A stretch of DNA of 64,000 bases, taken from NCBI GenBank assembly GCA_022600195.1, contig JAHZKX010000017.1, positions 1 to 64,000 on the forward strand, written 5' to 3'. The translations under genes were made by a program, and so were the position numbers. The notes beneath the pieces are model-generated. The model was not told the origin of the DNA. It saw only the letters and a list, made by a program, of their open reading frames with translations, and ran no database searches. Numbering within the stretch: the stretch's first letter is position 1; each line of letters begins with the position of its first letter. The stretch comes from Planctomycetota bacterium. GTDB lineage: Bacteria > Planctomycetota > Planctomycetia > Planctomycetales > Planctomycetaceae. Below, one piece after another: positions 1 to 9,338 of this stretch.

Positions 1-16
1 GAATTACCAAACCCCT

Positions 17-128
17 GCGGCATTTGCCGCGCGGTGTTCTTCTTCCGTTCGGCCTACGGCCTCACTCCAGAAGAACACCGACCCCATGAACCCCGATTCT
101 CTCACTTAGGCTGGTACTAACATCGGGG
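17..128. repeat. Nested hairpins at the left edge (REP-like)
   Basis: Three perfect inverted repeats lie back to back. gcggca/tgccgc is at 17-22 and 25-30. cggtgttcttct/agaagaacaccg is at 32-43 and 69-80, with ggcctacggcc in its loop. ccccgat/atcgggg is at about 91-97 and 122-128. The block is non-coding and runs into the 3' remnant of a gene, so a mobile palindromic element or complex terminator is plausible. This is seen directly; the role is unknown. Confidence 0.55.
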
Positions 129-242
129 GAAGGTCACCTGGCCTTAAGCGGCGGAGAAAAAGGCAAGCCTCACAACGCCCCGATTTACATCGACCAATGG
201 GGCGGCGAGAAGACCGTGTATTTGAAGGATGCGAAGAAGTAG
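90..242 (+). pseudogene. 3' remnant of an unidentified gene
   Basis: The frame ending at the TAG at 240-242 is open only back to a TGA at 87-89 and has no plausible start codon. The last roughly 35 residues (including APIYIDQWGG and a lysine-rich end) look like a real protein C-terminus. The upstream part is the hairpin block. The simplest reading is the tail of a gene whose 5' part was lost or replaced by the palindromic element. The family is not recognised. It could also be a chance open frame. Confidence 0.3.
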
Positions 243-316
243 TTGCGAATCTCTGATGGAGTTGTCAAAATAGAGACCCGCGATTCATTGCTTTTCTACC
301 TGCTCAGGTCACATTT

Positions 317-1447
317 ATGACCATTCACTTCTGTTTCATTAAACTCTCCCTGAGTTCCGGCTTTCTCTCCACAATCTCCGTTGTTCAAAACTGGGAATGG
401 GTTGAGAGTCTGAATGAGATCGCGATTGAACCATACGAGTTCAAAGTAATCCTGCTGATTGTGCTTGGAATATTAATTTGGCAATTGAGAGGCCGACTAT
501 ATTCCTTCACAAACTGGATGATTGATCTGGCTTATGATTTTCTCTTTGTGTGTTTGAAATTGACTTTTGATTTTTTCAAACTGATCGGATCACGTCATCT
601 AGGCTCTTTCCTCTTTATTTGTCTATTTTTTGTTATCTTTCTAATCAAGAATGCTCCTGATCCAGCACGCAAGAACTATTTGAAGCAACTTGAGCCAACA
701 GCCAGAAAGCAAGCATTAAAGGATCTTGAAAAGACCACGCTTAAGCGTCAAATGGAACAGGCGCGGACCCGATATGTATTACGTGAGATGCTCGGCCTGA
801 AAAGTAGACCGGAAGATAAAATCTTGCTTGCACTTGCAGGTGTGGATACAAAAACAAAGATCTTCCGTTCAGGAATGCCAGTTTATGACAAAAGTAAAAC
901 TCAAAGTTCAGTTTTTATGTTACTCAAGCTGGAACACGATGCGGGCTATCAAAGTGACTTTAAAGGGGCTTATCTGATGAATCTCGATTTTAGCCTGCGT
1001 CAATTAAAAGCTTTTCAGTTAGAAGGAGTTCTGGAAGGAGCCGACTTCAGTTCTGCCCATTTAGGGGGATCAAAATTCAAAGACACCGATCTACGGGGTG
1101 CCAATTTTACAAACGCCCGTTTGATGCACACACATTTCATTGACTGTGACTTATCCAACGCCAATTTTGAGGGAGCCAACCTGCAAAGCGCGATATTCTC
1201 CGGCTCCCGCTTAAAGGGCGCTCGATTTTCTGGAACGAATTTACGTCAGACATTTTTCAGGGGAGCCCATCTGAGTGGGGCGGTTGTCGATTCACCTGAA
1301 TGGATTGAGAATTATCATCGGTTAAATTCGTATTCGCATGCTTTCAGTATCAGGTGGCACTCAGTTGTAGAAGCGGAAAATGAGCAGGGAAATCTCGTTT
1401 ATGTCTTTCAAGGAGAAGATCCACCACTCAAAGCCCAAAAACCATGA
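317..1447 (+). CDS. Pentapeptide-repeat membrane protein
   Basis: 376 aa. The N-terminal third carries hydrophobic stretches at about residues 42-57, 70-88 and 95-111, followed by a charged linker (about 115-165). From about 215 to 322 there are tandem pentapeptide repeats of the A(D/N)(L/F)xx type (GADFS, GANFT, NANFEGANL, GAHLSGA), which fold as a right-handed quadrilateral beta-helix. The protein is probably anchored in a membrane with the beta-helix as an interaction surface. Biochemical roles of such proteins are mostly unknown. The ATG at 317 follows a weak cagg-type ribosome site. It stands alone, without a clear operon partner. Confidence 0.8.
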   Translation: MTIHFCFIKLSLSSGFLSTISVVQNWEWVESLNEIAIEPYEFKVILLIVLGILIWQLRGRLYSFTNWMIDLAYDFLFVCLKLTFDFFKLIGSRHLGSFLFICLFFVIFLIKNAPDPARKNYLKQLEPTARKQALKDLEKTTLKRQMEQARTRYVLREMLGLKSRPEDKILLALAGVDTKTKIFRSGMPVYDKSKTQSSVFMLLKLEHDAGYQSDFKGAYLMNLDFSLRQLKAFQLEGVLEGADFSSAHLGGSKFKDTDLRGANFTNARLMHTHFIDCDLSNANFEGANLQSAIFSGSRLKGARFSGTNLRQTFFRGAHLSGAVVDSPEWIENYHRLNSYSHAFSIRWHSVVEAENEQGNLVYVFQGEDPPLKAQKP

Positions 1448-1579
1448 ATTCATAAAATTGTATCGAAACAGGTGGCATTCCATTCGAATGGAATGTGAGT
1501 CTAGAACCAATTGATTGGAACTGAACTTGAAGTAAACAACGCGACAGAATGCTTCGCATCATCAAAAGAGAAATTAACC

Positions 1580-2071
1580 ATGTCACTTTCCATTCCAGAA
1601 AACAATTCTTTTCCTCAACCAGCGGGGATCAACTTCTCGTTGAAAGAACCGATTCCGATCCGATCCTTATCTCAATCGTTATGCATGATTGCGTCATTCT
1701 TACAGAATGTTCTACATGAAACAAAACTGGTCCAATATGAGGACTGGTGGCAACATGATGGATTGCATTTCCGAAGAGGTGAGTGCAATATTCATGATCT
1801 GTTTTCGATGATCGGGACACCTCGAGAACTAATGAGTACAATGCAGGGTGATGAGTATGTTCATGTAGGAATCGCACCGCCGGATACATCTTGGTATTTG
1901 CGATTCTATGAGACATGGGACGATGAAGGTCAGGAAATGATCGGCCGCTTTGATATTACCCTGCGGGAAGATGATGCGAAACGATTTCGGGAGTCAGTTG
2001 TCAGCGAGTTTGAATTCACAGTTTTGGAACAGAATGCGACTGACTATTATAAGAGAATTATCGTCTCGTAA
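1580..2071 (+). CDS. Hypothetical protein
   Basis: The ORF track starts at a TTG (1511). The ATG at 1580, preceded by the purine-rich aaaagagaaa, looks better and gives 163 aa. The protein has no signal peptide or membrane segment. It has aromatic-rich strands (YEDWWQHDG, SWYLRFYETWDDEG) and an acidic C-terminal half, suggesting a small soluble alpha/beta domain. I do not recognise the family. It lies about 65 bp after the pentapeptide gene on the same strand and could be co-transcribed with it. Confidence 0.55.
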   Translation: MSLSIPENNSFPQPAGINFSLKEPIPIRSLSQSLCMIASFLQNVLHETKLVQYEDWWQHDGLHFRRGECNIHDLFSMIGTPRELMSTMQGDEYVHVGIAPPDTSWYLRFYETWDDEGQEMIGRFDITLREDDAKRFRESVVSEFEFTVLEQNATDYYKRIIVS

Positions 2072-2114
2072 TTCCCTGCGATTGACTAAGCAGAAGTCAG
2101 GTTAACAGATGTCG

Positions 2115-2539
2115 TCACTCATCAGTCAACCATTTTTTACCGACGGTAAAAAATGCGGAAGCCATAAGAAATCCAAGACCGGGATTAAGTCCTTCCTTGG
2201 GAAACAGCCCTTCGGTAAATATTACACGGACCACACCGAAAAGAATGAACAAGCCTACTGCAATTGAGAGGCCACCGAAAATCTTTTTCACGATATTTCC
2301 GGGAGTGATACTGATTCCTTTTTTGGTCTTCTTTTTCTTTTTGGCGGGAGCGGGTTTCTTTTTTTTCCGCGTAGGGCGCCGGGTGGTTCGTAGTCTTCGT
2401 TGAGATCTTCGATTTCGTTATCCGCGGCAGGGACTCTTATTTTGGCGCCACACGATTTGCATTTGAGCATTTGGCCGGCACGATCATCGCGCACTTTGTA
2501 ACTTTGGAAACATTCGTCACACTGAACGGAAATCGTCAT
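2115..2539 (-). CDS. Zinc-ribbon/membrane protein with apparent -1 frameshift
   Basis: The first frame (2288-2539) starts with a zinc ribbon, two CxxC pairs in CDECFQSYKV and CKSCGAKIRV, of the MJ0042 type common in planctomycetes, then runs into a basic linker and stops. The -1 frame continues from the same A8 tract with a lysine-rich linker (PAPAKKKKKTKKG), a hydrophobic helix (GLSIAVGLFILFGVV) and a sensible C-terminus, stopping at 2115-2117. The two parts together make a protein of about 141 aa: ribbon, basic linker, membrane helix. In frame 0 the tract reads GGA AAA AAA AGA, a classical A_AAA_AAA slippery heptamer, so programmed frameshifting or transcriptional slippage is possible. A sequencing error or true mutation is also possible. 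Confidence 0.65.
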
Positions 2540-2653
2540 GTTAACCCTCTCCAGCAGGTTGCTCTTTCCAGTCTCTTAGGGTCAAATTTTTCCGAGACCA
2601 GAATCAGGCGCAATCAAAAATCCCTATCTCGTTACTGAGACAGGGCTTATAAG

Positions 2654-2727
2654 TGGACGATACTGGATTCGAACCGGTGACCTCCACGATGTCAACGTGG
2701 CGCTCTAACCAACTGAGCTAATCGTCC
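2654..2727 (-). tRNA. tRNA-Val (GAC)
   Basis: Reading the minus strand, the acceptor arms ggacgat and atcgtcc pair, the discriminator is A, the D-arm has agctcagttggttagagc, and the T-arm has ggttcgaatcc. The anticodon stem ccacg/cgtgg encloses ttgacat, giving anticodon GAC (valine). It is 74 nt and CCA is not encoded. It lies between the zinc-ribbon gene and thrS, transcribed away from thrS. Confidence 0.95.
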
Positions 2728-3002
2728 TGAGGTTTAAAAAGGGTACGTATCGATATTGATATCGTCAAGTTCCAGACCGAAATCTGTGGAAAAAACAGCC
2801 GAATGCTGGAATCTCTGGTCCTGTCTGACCGATCATACCAATTTGAATGGTTTCCTGCAATTTTCCCTCTTTCGAGCGAACATTGACGCAGACATATCTT
2901 GTCGAATATAAAGACGCTACCTCCTTCGAACTGCCCGAGCAGTGAGCCCTTTGTAACGGCGACTGTGGTGGTTCCGACTTTAGATGAAGTTCAGATACTC
3001 AG

Positions 3003-5183
3003 ATGATTCAAGTCAAACTCCCCGATGGAACCGTCAAAGAATACTCCGAAAACAGCACTGCAATCGATGTAGCCCAATCAATCGGTGAGCGGCTGGCCAA
3101 TGCGGTGGTCGCTGCAGAAGTGGATGGAACCGTATGTGATGCGTTCCGCCCGATGAAAGAAATTTCAGGCTCGTCCGAACTCTCACTCCGCCTGCTGACC
3201 GACCGCGATGCCGAAGCGCTTGGCGTGATGCGCCATTCATGTGCCCACATTATGGCGCGGGCGGTAATGCGTCTCTGGCCTGGCATTCAACTGGCGTTTG
3301 GCCCGACCCTGCCGCATGGGTTCTATTACGATTTTGGACTCGAACATACCATCAGCGAAGATGACTTTCCCAAAATCGAAGAGGAAATGAAAAAGATCAT
3401 TAAAGAAGCAGAACCCTTCGAACGGTTTTCCCTCGACCGGGGTGAAGCGGTTTCGTTTGTGAATGAAATGGATCAGCATTCCAAAGCCGAACATATCGAA
3501 ACGGGTCTGGCCGATCATGGGCAGCTCAGTTTTTATCGTCAGGGCGAATTTGTGGATCTCTGTCGTGGTCCTCATATTCCGAATGCGGGAAAAGTCAAAG
3601 CGTTCAAACTGTTATCGATTGCGGGTTCTTACTGGAAGGGTGACACCGGTAGTAAACCACTTCAGCGTCTGTATGGAACTGCCTTCTTCAGTAAAAAGGA
3701 TTTGAAAAAATATCTGGAACAGGTTGAGGAAGCCAAGCGCCGCGATCATCGTGTGCTGGGGAAAAAACTGGGACTGTTTCAGATCAATCCGGAAGTGGGA
3801 CAGGGGCTCTGTCTCTGGCTGCCGAAAGGTGCGACCATCCGCGCGGTGCTGGAAGACTTCATCAAGGTCGAACTGACACGCCTCGGCTATCAGCCCGTTT
3901 ATTCGCCCCATATCGGACGCGTGGAGCTGTATGAAACCAGTGGTCATTTCCCCTATTATCGCGATTCGCAATTTGCGCCACTGTTCAGCCATGATGCCGG
4001 GCAACTGGTTGACTTCTGGGTGCGAAAGCTGGAAGAAGAGAGTCTGTCGGCTGAGGATGAGGAGATCTTCTTCAAGTCATCACGGGTCATGAACTGCGAT
4101 TTTGAATTTCCACCAGGTGCGAGCCGGGAAGAAAAAATTGAAATCCTGAAAGCCTGGGAACATAAAAACGAACGCTACCTGCTGAAGCCGATGAACTGTC
4201 CGCATCATGCCGAGATGTATAAAGCGATGCCGCGCAGCTATCGGGATCTGCCTGTGCGGCTGGCGGAATTTGGAACCGTTTATCGTCATGAACAAACCGG
4301 GGAATTAAACGGTATGTTGCGTGTACGCGGTTTGACTCAGGATGATGCACATATTTTCTGCACTCCCGAGCAGGTGGAAGAGGAATTCCGGATCACACTG
4401 GACCTGGTCAAATTTATTCTGGCTGCAGTGGGTCTGGATAATTTCCGCGTGCAACTTTCACTTCGCGAACCGGGCAGTGATAAATATGTCGGCAGTGAAG
4501 AAAACTGGGAACGCGCAGAAAACAGTCTCAGGAAAGTACTCTCGGATTCAGGCATGCCTTTCAGCGAATGTGAAGGGGAAGCGGCGTTCTACGGACCGAA
4601 GGCTGACTTTATGGTTTCGGACTGTATTGGCCGTGAATGGCAACTGGGAACCGTGCAACTGGATTACAACCTGCCCGAACGCTTCAAACTCGAATATACC
4701 GGCTCCGACAATCAGCCACACCGCCCGGTGATGATTCACCGTGCCCCGTTTGGCTCGATGGAACGATTCACGGGTATGTTGATCGAACATTTTGCGGGTG
4801 CGTTTCCTTTATGGTTGGCGCCAGAACAGATTCGTGTGTTACCCGTCAGTGACAAAACGCTCGATTACGCAAACGAAGTGGCTGCCCAACTCAGGCAGCA
4901 GGGATTCCGGATTTCAGTTGATACGCGGAGTTCGAAAGTTAACGCCAAGATCCGCGATGCGCAGCTGGAGCTGATCCCGTATATGTTCATTGTAGGTCCG
5001 AAAGAAGCCGAGCAGACTGCGGTTGCCGTGCGTGATCGTATTGATGGTGATCTGGGTCCGATGCCTTTGGCGGATGCGATTTCCAAACTGAAACAGGAAG
5101 TCGAGGAACGGCTTGTGCGTCAGGTGGCGGAAAGTTCTTTTTCCGGCATTGAAGGCCAGACTGAGGCATCCAACGAATATTAA
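3003..5183 (+). CDS. thrS: Threonine--tRNA ligase
   Basis: Class II synthetase charging tRNA-Thr in the cytoplasm. It shows an N-terminal TGS domain (about 1-60), the editing-domain HxxxH (H78, H82) with the second editing motif near [10 protein letters not shown], the zinc-site motif MNCPHH, motif 2 [13 protein letters not shown], motif 3 [11 protein letters not shown] and a C-terminal anticodon-binding domain. At 726 aa it is longer than the usual 640 or so. Most of the excess is an acidic insert of about 55 aa between [11 protein letters not shown] and YLLKPMNCP, in the catalytic core. The start ATG at 3003 is supported by the TGS N-terminus, although no strong Shine-Dalgarno is visible. 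Confidence 0.97.
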   Translation: MIQVKLPDGTVKEYSENSTAIDVAQSIGERLANAVVAAEVDGTVCDAFRPMKEISGSSELSLRLLTDRDAEALGVMRHSCAHIMARAVMRLWPGIQLAFGPTLPHGFYYDFGLEHTISEDDFPKIEEEMKKIIKEAEPFERFSLDRGEAVSFVNEMDQHSKAEHIETGLADHGQLSFYRQGEFVDLCRGPHIPNAGKVKAFKLLSIAGSYWKGDTGSKPLQRLYGTAFFSKKDLKKYLEQVEEAKRRDHRVLGKKLGLFQINPEVGQGLCLWLPKGATIRAVLEDFIKVELTRLGYQPVYSPHIGRVELYETSGHFPYYRDSQFAPLFSHDAGQLVDFWVRKLEEESLSAEDEEIFFKSSRVMNCDFEFPPGASREEKIEILKAWEHKNERYLLKPMNCPHHAEMYKAMPRSYRDLPVRLAEFGTVYRHEQTGELNGMLRVRGLTQDDAHIFCTPEQVEEEFRITLDLVKFILAAVGLDNFRVQLSLREPGSDKYVGSEENWERAENSLRKVLSDSGMPFSECEGEAAFYGPKADFMVSDCIGREWQLGTVQLDYNLPERFKLEYTGSDNQPHRPVMIHRAPFGSMERFTGMLIEHFAGAFPLWLAPEQIRVLPVSDKTLDYANEVAAQLRQQGFRISVDTRSSKVNAKIRDAQLELIPYMFIVGPKEAEQTAVAVRDRIDGDLGPMPLADAISKLKQEVEERLVRQVAESSFSGIEGQTEASNEY

Positions 5184-5342
5184 GATTGTTCCTGTTCTGA
5201 ACTCTTTGATATTTGGTCCTCGTTCCGATATAAATTACAGTAGTCCGTTTCATTTTGCTTTCTAAAATGAATCCAACGGGCCGCAATCACTTCTGATGAT
5301 ACATCAGAACAAATCCTTACATCTATTTGTGAGTAAAACACC

Positions 5343-6710
5343 ATGAGCCAGGCAGTGGGACAACAGATTGAAGCCGACTTTTTCGCAAAGTTCCCGACTT
5401 CTTCACAAATGTATCAGCGTGCGTGCAGCCTGTTTCCCAGCGGGGTGACACACGATGGCCGGTATATGAAACCGTTTCCCATTTATGTCGACCATGCATT
5501 GGGTGGCCATAAATATGACGTGGACGGCAATGATATCATTGATTACTGGAGCGGCCACGGTGCGCTGATTCTGGGTCACAGTCATCCCGACATGGTCAAA
5601 GCGGTTCAGGATCAGGTAGCGAAAGGCACACACTTTGGCGCCTGTCACGAGCTGGAACTGGAGTGGGGCGAACTCGTTCGACAACTGGTGCCTTCCTGTG
5701 AGATGTTACGTTTCACCAGCAGTGGCACCGAAGCGACGATGATGGCGTTACGTGTGGCCCGCATTGCCACCGGAAAAACGAAGGTCATGAAGTTCGCAGG
5801 TCACTTCCACGGCTGGCACGATCTGCTGGCACAGGCAGCAGAACCTCCGCACGATGACGAAACCTACGCCATGCCCGGCGTAACCGAAGGTGTTTCTGAT
5901 GAACTGATTATCATTCGCCCAAACGATCTGGATCTGGTGGAACGTGCGATAGACGCACATGACCCCGCCTGTATTATTGTCGAAGCGACCGGTAGTCGCT
6001 GGGGTGTAGTGCCTTTAGATGACGGGTTCCTGCAGGGACTAAGAAAATTGACCGCCGACAAGGGCGTGCTGTTGATTATGGATGAAGTCATCAGCGGTTT
6101 TCGCGTTGCTCCGGGCGGTATGCAGGAAGTCTGTGACATTGTACCCGATTTGACTTCGCTGGCAAAAATTGTCGCGGGCGGATTGCCGGGCGGCTGTCTG
6201 GCGGGACGCGCCGATCTGATGCAGGCGATTGCCTTTGATAACCCCTTCGGCCAGAAAATGAAACATCCCGGCACTTACAATGCGAACCCCCTCTCGGCGG
6301 CTGCGGGAATTTCCGTGTTGAAGCAGGTTGCCACTGGAGAGCCCTGTCGAAAAGCGAATGAGAACGGTGCAAAACTGCGACAGGGATTGAATGAAGTTCT
6401 CACGCGTAAAAATGTGGACTGGGTCGTCTATGGTCAGTTTTCCATAATCAAAGTCTTTCCCGGTTACGATGGTCCGCGACCGACGGATGATTCGTTCGTT
6501 CCCTATAAAAGTGATTTTGATCGCCTGGACCGCAAGCATGATGCCCGATTGGGTCACGCGTTTCGTTGTGCTCTGTTGCTGAATGGTGTTGACTGGTTTG
6601 GCTGGGGTGCCATGACGACGGCTGCCCACACCGACGAGGATATCAATTTGACCGTCAATGCGTTCGAGCGTGCCATGGATGCTCTTCGTGCAGATGGATT
6701 CATCAATTGA
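5343..6710 (+). CDS. GSA-type class III aminotransferase
   Basis: 455 aa PLP enzyme of fold type I, close to glutamate-1-semialdehyde 2,1-aminomutase but likely a general aspartate-aminotransferase-family enzyme. Visible signatures are SSGTEATMMALRVAR (phosphate site), GHFHGWHD, the MDEVISGFR acidic motif and SLAKIVAGG with the Schiff-base lysine, followed by a conserved GTYNANPLS stretch. The spacing matches HemL-like proteins, but the long C-terminal half and lack of other heme genes argue against a firm hemL call. It lies 24 bp before the Mug-like glycosylase and may share its transcript. Confidence 0.85.
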   Translation: MSQAVGQQIEADFFAKFPTSSQMYQRACSLFPSGVTHDGRYMKPFPIYVDHALGGHKYDVDGNDIIDYWSGHGALILGHSHPDMVKAVQDQVAKGTHFGACHELELEWGELVRQLVPSCEMLRFTSSGTEATMMALRVARIATGKTKVMKFAGHFHGWHDLLAQAAEPPHDDETYAMPGVTEGVSDELIIIRPNDLDLVERAIDAHDPACIIVEATGSRWGVVPLDDGFLQGLRKLTADKGVLLIMDEVISGFRVAPGGMQEVCDIVPDLTSLAKIVAGGLPGGCLAGRADLMQAIAFDNPFGQKMKHPGTYNANPLSAAAGISVLKQVATGEPCRKANENGAKLRQGLNEVLTRKNVDWVVYGQFSIIKVFPGYDGPRPTDDSFVPYKSDFDRLDRKHDARLGHAFRCALLLNGVDWFGWGAMTTAAHTDEDINLTVNAFERAMDALRADGFIN

Positions 6711-6743
6711 AACAGAGCAGCCGCAAACTGGAGATTGTACGTC

Positions 6744-7286
6744 GTGGTAGAAATCTGGAAGCCGACTGCAATCGAAGTAGCGCAAGCAACGGACAAGCTG
6801 TTACCCGATTTAATTGAAACCGGATTGAAAGCACTGTTTGTAGGCACGAATCCCGGCTTGTATTCGGCGGCGGTAGGGCACCACTTCGCGCGTCCTGGAA
6901 ACCGATTCTGGCCCGCCCTGTCACGCGCCGGTATTACCGAACGGTTGTATTCCCCGTTCGAAGATCATCTGCTGCTCAAACAGGGAGGCGGTTTGACGAA
7001 CATCGTCAGCCGCGCGTCCAAGCGAGCTGATGACTTGTCGAAAGCAGAACTCTACGAGGGAGCTGAAATTCTGACGAAGAAGGTGCTTCAGTTCCAGCCG
7101 CAAAAAGTGGTCTTTCTGGGAATCACCTCCTATCGAAGTGCATTTCAGGAAAAACAGGCGACGCTCGGCCTGCAAGAACGCACGCTCGGCAAGGCTGAAG
7201 TCTGGGTGCTGCCCAATCCCAGTGGTCTGAATGCACACTATCAACTGCCCGCGCTGGGGAAAATCTTTGCGCAAATGTGGCGATGA
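6744..7286 (+). CDS. mug: Mug/TDG-type uracil-DNA glycosylase
   Basis: Excises uracil or thymine from G:U or G:T mismatches. The catalytic motif GTNPGLYSAAVGHHFARPGN and the C-terminal LPNPSGLNAH loop are both present, and the length of about 180 aa fits the family. The track begins at a TTG (6735), but GTG at 6744 has a ggag Shine-Dalgarno 11 nt upstream, so I prefer it. The asparagine of GTNPG (water-activating in E. coli Mug) is retained. Confidence 0.9.
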   Translation: MVEIWKPTAIEVAQATDKLLPDLIETGLKALFVGTNPGLYSAAVGHHFARPGNRFWPALSRAGITERLYSPFEDHLLLKQGGGLTNIVSRASKRADDLSKAELYEGAEILTKKVLQFQPQKVVFLGITSYRSAFQEKQATLGLQERTLGKAEVWVLPNPSGLNAHYQLPALGKIFAQMWR

Positions 7287-7486
7287 AAAATCTTCCTATA
7301 TTACCTGTTTTACGAAACCGGAATCAATTCCCAAGCCTGTTTCTATTCAGTGAGAAATGATTCAATCCCAGCCTTTTCTCTCGACGATGAAATTAGATAT
7401 CCGATCAGAGAAGCTGCGCAATCATTATCAGTTTTTCTGTCTGACCCAGATGTGGATGTTATCAACGACTCTTGCAGGTTCTGCTC

Positions 7487-8041
7487 ATGCACCGAAAACG
7501 GATTTTCAATAGGCATTGTATGTTGCTGCTGCTGTTCTGTGCCGCAACGCTCAGTCAGCAGGGTTGTCTGGAGCACCGAAAACATTTCAGCCTGAGTAGC
7601 ATGCGTCTTGATTATAACACATTTCGCGCGCCGGCCCTCTTCTTCGAAAAGCGTGAGCATCTCCCGTACAAGGCAAAACAGGTTGCGTTATTCCACTGGC
7701 AATACGGAGTGACTCCCGGAAAAGATGTCCGCTATGAACGGCCCGATTTATGGGGCGGCGATCAGCCGTATCAGGTTCCTAATGGGAGCGTGATTAACGT
7801 CAGTGCAACAGAGGGAAATATCCAACCGATGGTTATTCCGAACGGGAGCATGCAAGTCGGTCCTCAAATGAAGATAAAGCCTCATCGAATACGGAACCAG
7901 CCTGGAGTGGAATACATTCCTCCCCCACCGGGAGCGCCGCCCACACCGGGTGTCTCTTCACAACCCTTGACACCACTGATTCCGCCGATACCAGCACCGT
8001 CAAAACCGCTGGCACCGCCCATTCCACCGCCAGCACCTTGA
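7487..8041 (+). CDS. Proline-rich lipoprotein, function unknown
   Basis: About 184 aa from ATG 7487; the track start is an upstream TTG. A positively charged N-terminus and a hydrophobic core end in SQQGC, a lipobox-like lipoprotein cleavage site, so the mature protein is probably membrane-anchored outside the cytoplasm. The C-terminal 60 residues are strongly proline-rich (PPPPGAPPTPG and PPIPAPSKP segments) and probably extended. No family is recognised. It converges on the next gene with only 6 bp between stops. Confidence 0.65.
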   Translation: MHRKRIFNRHCMLLLLFCAATLSQQGCLEHRKHFSLSSMRLDYNTFRAPALFFEKREHLPYKAKQVALFHWQYGVTPGKDVRYERPDLWGGDQPYQVPNGSVINVSATEGNIQPMVIPNGSMQVGPQMKIKPHRIRNQPGVEYIPPPPGAPPTPGVSSQPLTPLIPPIPAPSKPLAPPIPPPAP

Positions 8042-8047
8042 TGATTA

Positions 8048-9157
8048 CTATCGCGTAGCGGGACTGACACGTGGCTTGAAGACAGTGATCCAGATAAAGG
8101 GCTGTCCGCGTTCATCGATCACCAGCTTACGAGTGAGTCCGTCGCGTCCGATGGCGTTACCGATCAGAATGCCCCAGGTGGTTCGCTTGTTGGGAATGGT
8201 CACCATGATCTTGTCCAGATCGACGTTCTTCTTTTTAATTTCGTACTCGTCTGTAATCATCGGAATGCCGGAAGCCTTCGACGCTGCCAGTAATACGTCT
8301 CGCAAGGGAACGTTGGTTAATTCGACGGGAATCAATTGAAAGTAGCGTGGTGCTGTTTTCTGGCGCGAGTTCTTCAGGTCCCAGCCGATGGGCCACGGAG
8401 CGGTTTTCGATTCCCAGGGAGCGACAGCCAGTTCCAGCGAGCCAGACGGCGTTCGTGAAGGATGAAAGGCCAGGCCATACTGTTTCAATGCAATTGCCAG
8501 TACAGTACCTTTCGCCAGCTTTTCCAGATCGGAAATGACTGTCATTTGTGAATCTGCAGCGAGTCGTTTTTCGGCATCGACATCGAATCGTACGGGCAGT
8601 GTCTGCGGTAAGTCCAGTTTCGTGATGGCTGCTTTGAGAGTCAGCCCTTGCACATTCGCGGGTGCTGGCTCAGCGAGTGCTTCAAACACCGTTTTAAACT
8701 GTTTTTCTGAAAGCCCCCAGACCGGTTTGCTTTCCGGCGATCCCTGGGCACCATAGGTTTTAAGTTCGTTCAACCACTCTTTGAGTTTCCCCAGATCCTG
8801 GCGTGCGAATCGATGACCGGGGAAATGAATCTCTCCATTACGGTCCAGGACACCCACCAGGCGGACTTCCCGAAATGTGCCTCTTACATTCTGCTCGACG
8901 CTGGGTTTATCGTCCAGGACAGATCGCCGCGTTCGCACGGAGACTTTCAGATCACGAAAGATCCGCCCCCATTGCTGAGCAAACAACGCCGAGCTGGTGG
9001 TTTCGGTCAGCAGTGTGACCGAAACAGTCGTTTTGATCGGCGCTCCTTTTGGTTTCGAGTTTTTGGGGAACTGGACTTGTGCTTCTATCTGATGAGTTCC
9101 GGACAACAGAAGTGTGAACAGAACACAGAAGCCAAAAAGTGTGTGTAAATGTTTCAT
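8048..9157 (-). CDS. Exported protein with secretin/STN-like C-terminal region
   Basis: 369 aa with a clear signal peptide (MKHLHTLFGFCVLFTLLL, predicted cleavage after HQIEA). The C-terminal third contains ELTNVPLRDVLLAASKASGIP, a pattern resembling the short domains of secretins and TonB receptors (STN/secretin_N-like) that planctomycetes also use in stand-alone exported proteins. The central region repeats a related pattern around LKAAITKLDLPQTLPV. It probably acts in the periplasm. The exact role is unknown. Confidence 0.6.
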   Translation of the reverse strand: MKHLHTLFGFCVLFTLLLSGTHQIEAQVQFPKNSKPKGAPIKTTVSVTLLTETTSSALFAQQWGRIFRDLKVSVRTRRSVLDDKPSVEQNVRGTFREVRLVGVLDRNGEIHFPGHRFARQDLGKLKEWLNELKTYGAQGSPESKPVWGLSEKQFKTVFEALAEPAPANVQGLTLKAAITKLDLPQTLPVRFDVDAEKRLAADSQMTVISDLEKLAKGTVLAIALKQYGLAFHPSRTPSGSLELAVAPWESKTAPWPIGWDLKNSRQKTAPRYFQLIPVELTNVPLRDVLLAASKASGIPMITDEYEIKKKNVDLDKIMVTIPNKRTTWGILIGNAIGRDGLTRKLVIDERGQPFIWITVFKPRVSPATR

Positions 9158-9338
9158 GTTTGATCAGGCTGTTGATGAGTGGGACCATCTCACTGCCAGC
9201 TTTGTCGGACCAGCCGACAGTGGCACCCGTGAGCATTTTAGTACTGTTACAATTGCTGTTGGGAGTATAACAGATTGAGTTTGCTGTGATGATAGCAATT
9301 TTGCTTGCGGTATTGCTGTCACTCTGCCTTAACTCACT

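Noticed and set aside
2133-2153. Palindrome ttttttacc gac ggtaaaaaa
   Set aside because: It lies in the coding tail of the zinc-ribbon gene (FFTVGKKW) and is explained by codon content; not clearly a terminator.
2197-2403. 68-aa plus-strand ORF
   Set aside because: Runs antisense through the zinc-ribbon gene and the A8 tract; F-rich composition comes from the T-run.
2740-3002. T-box or other leader before thrS
   Set aside because: No T-box consensus or terminator/antiterminator pair found.
6039-6785. 248-aa minus-strand ORF
   Set aside because: Antisense to the aminotransferase gene, no recognisable domain.
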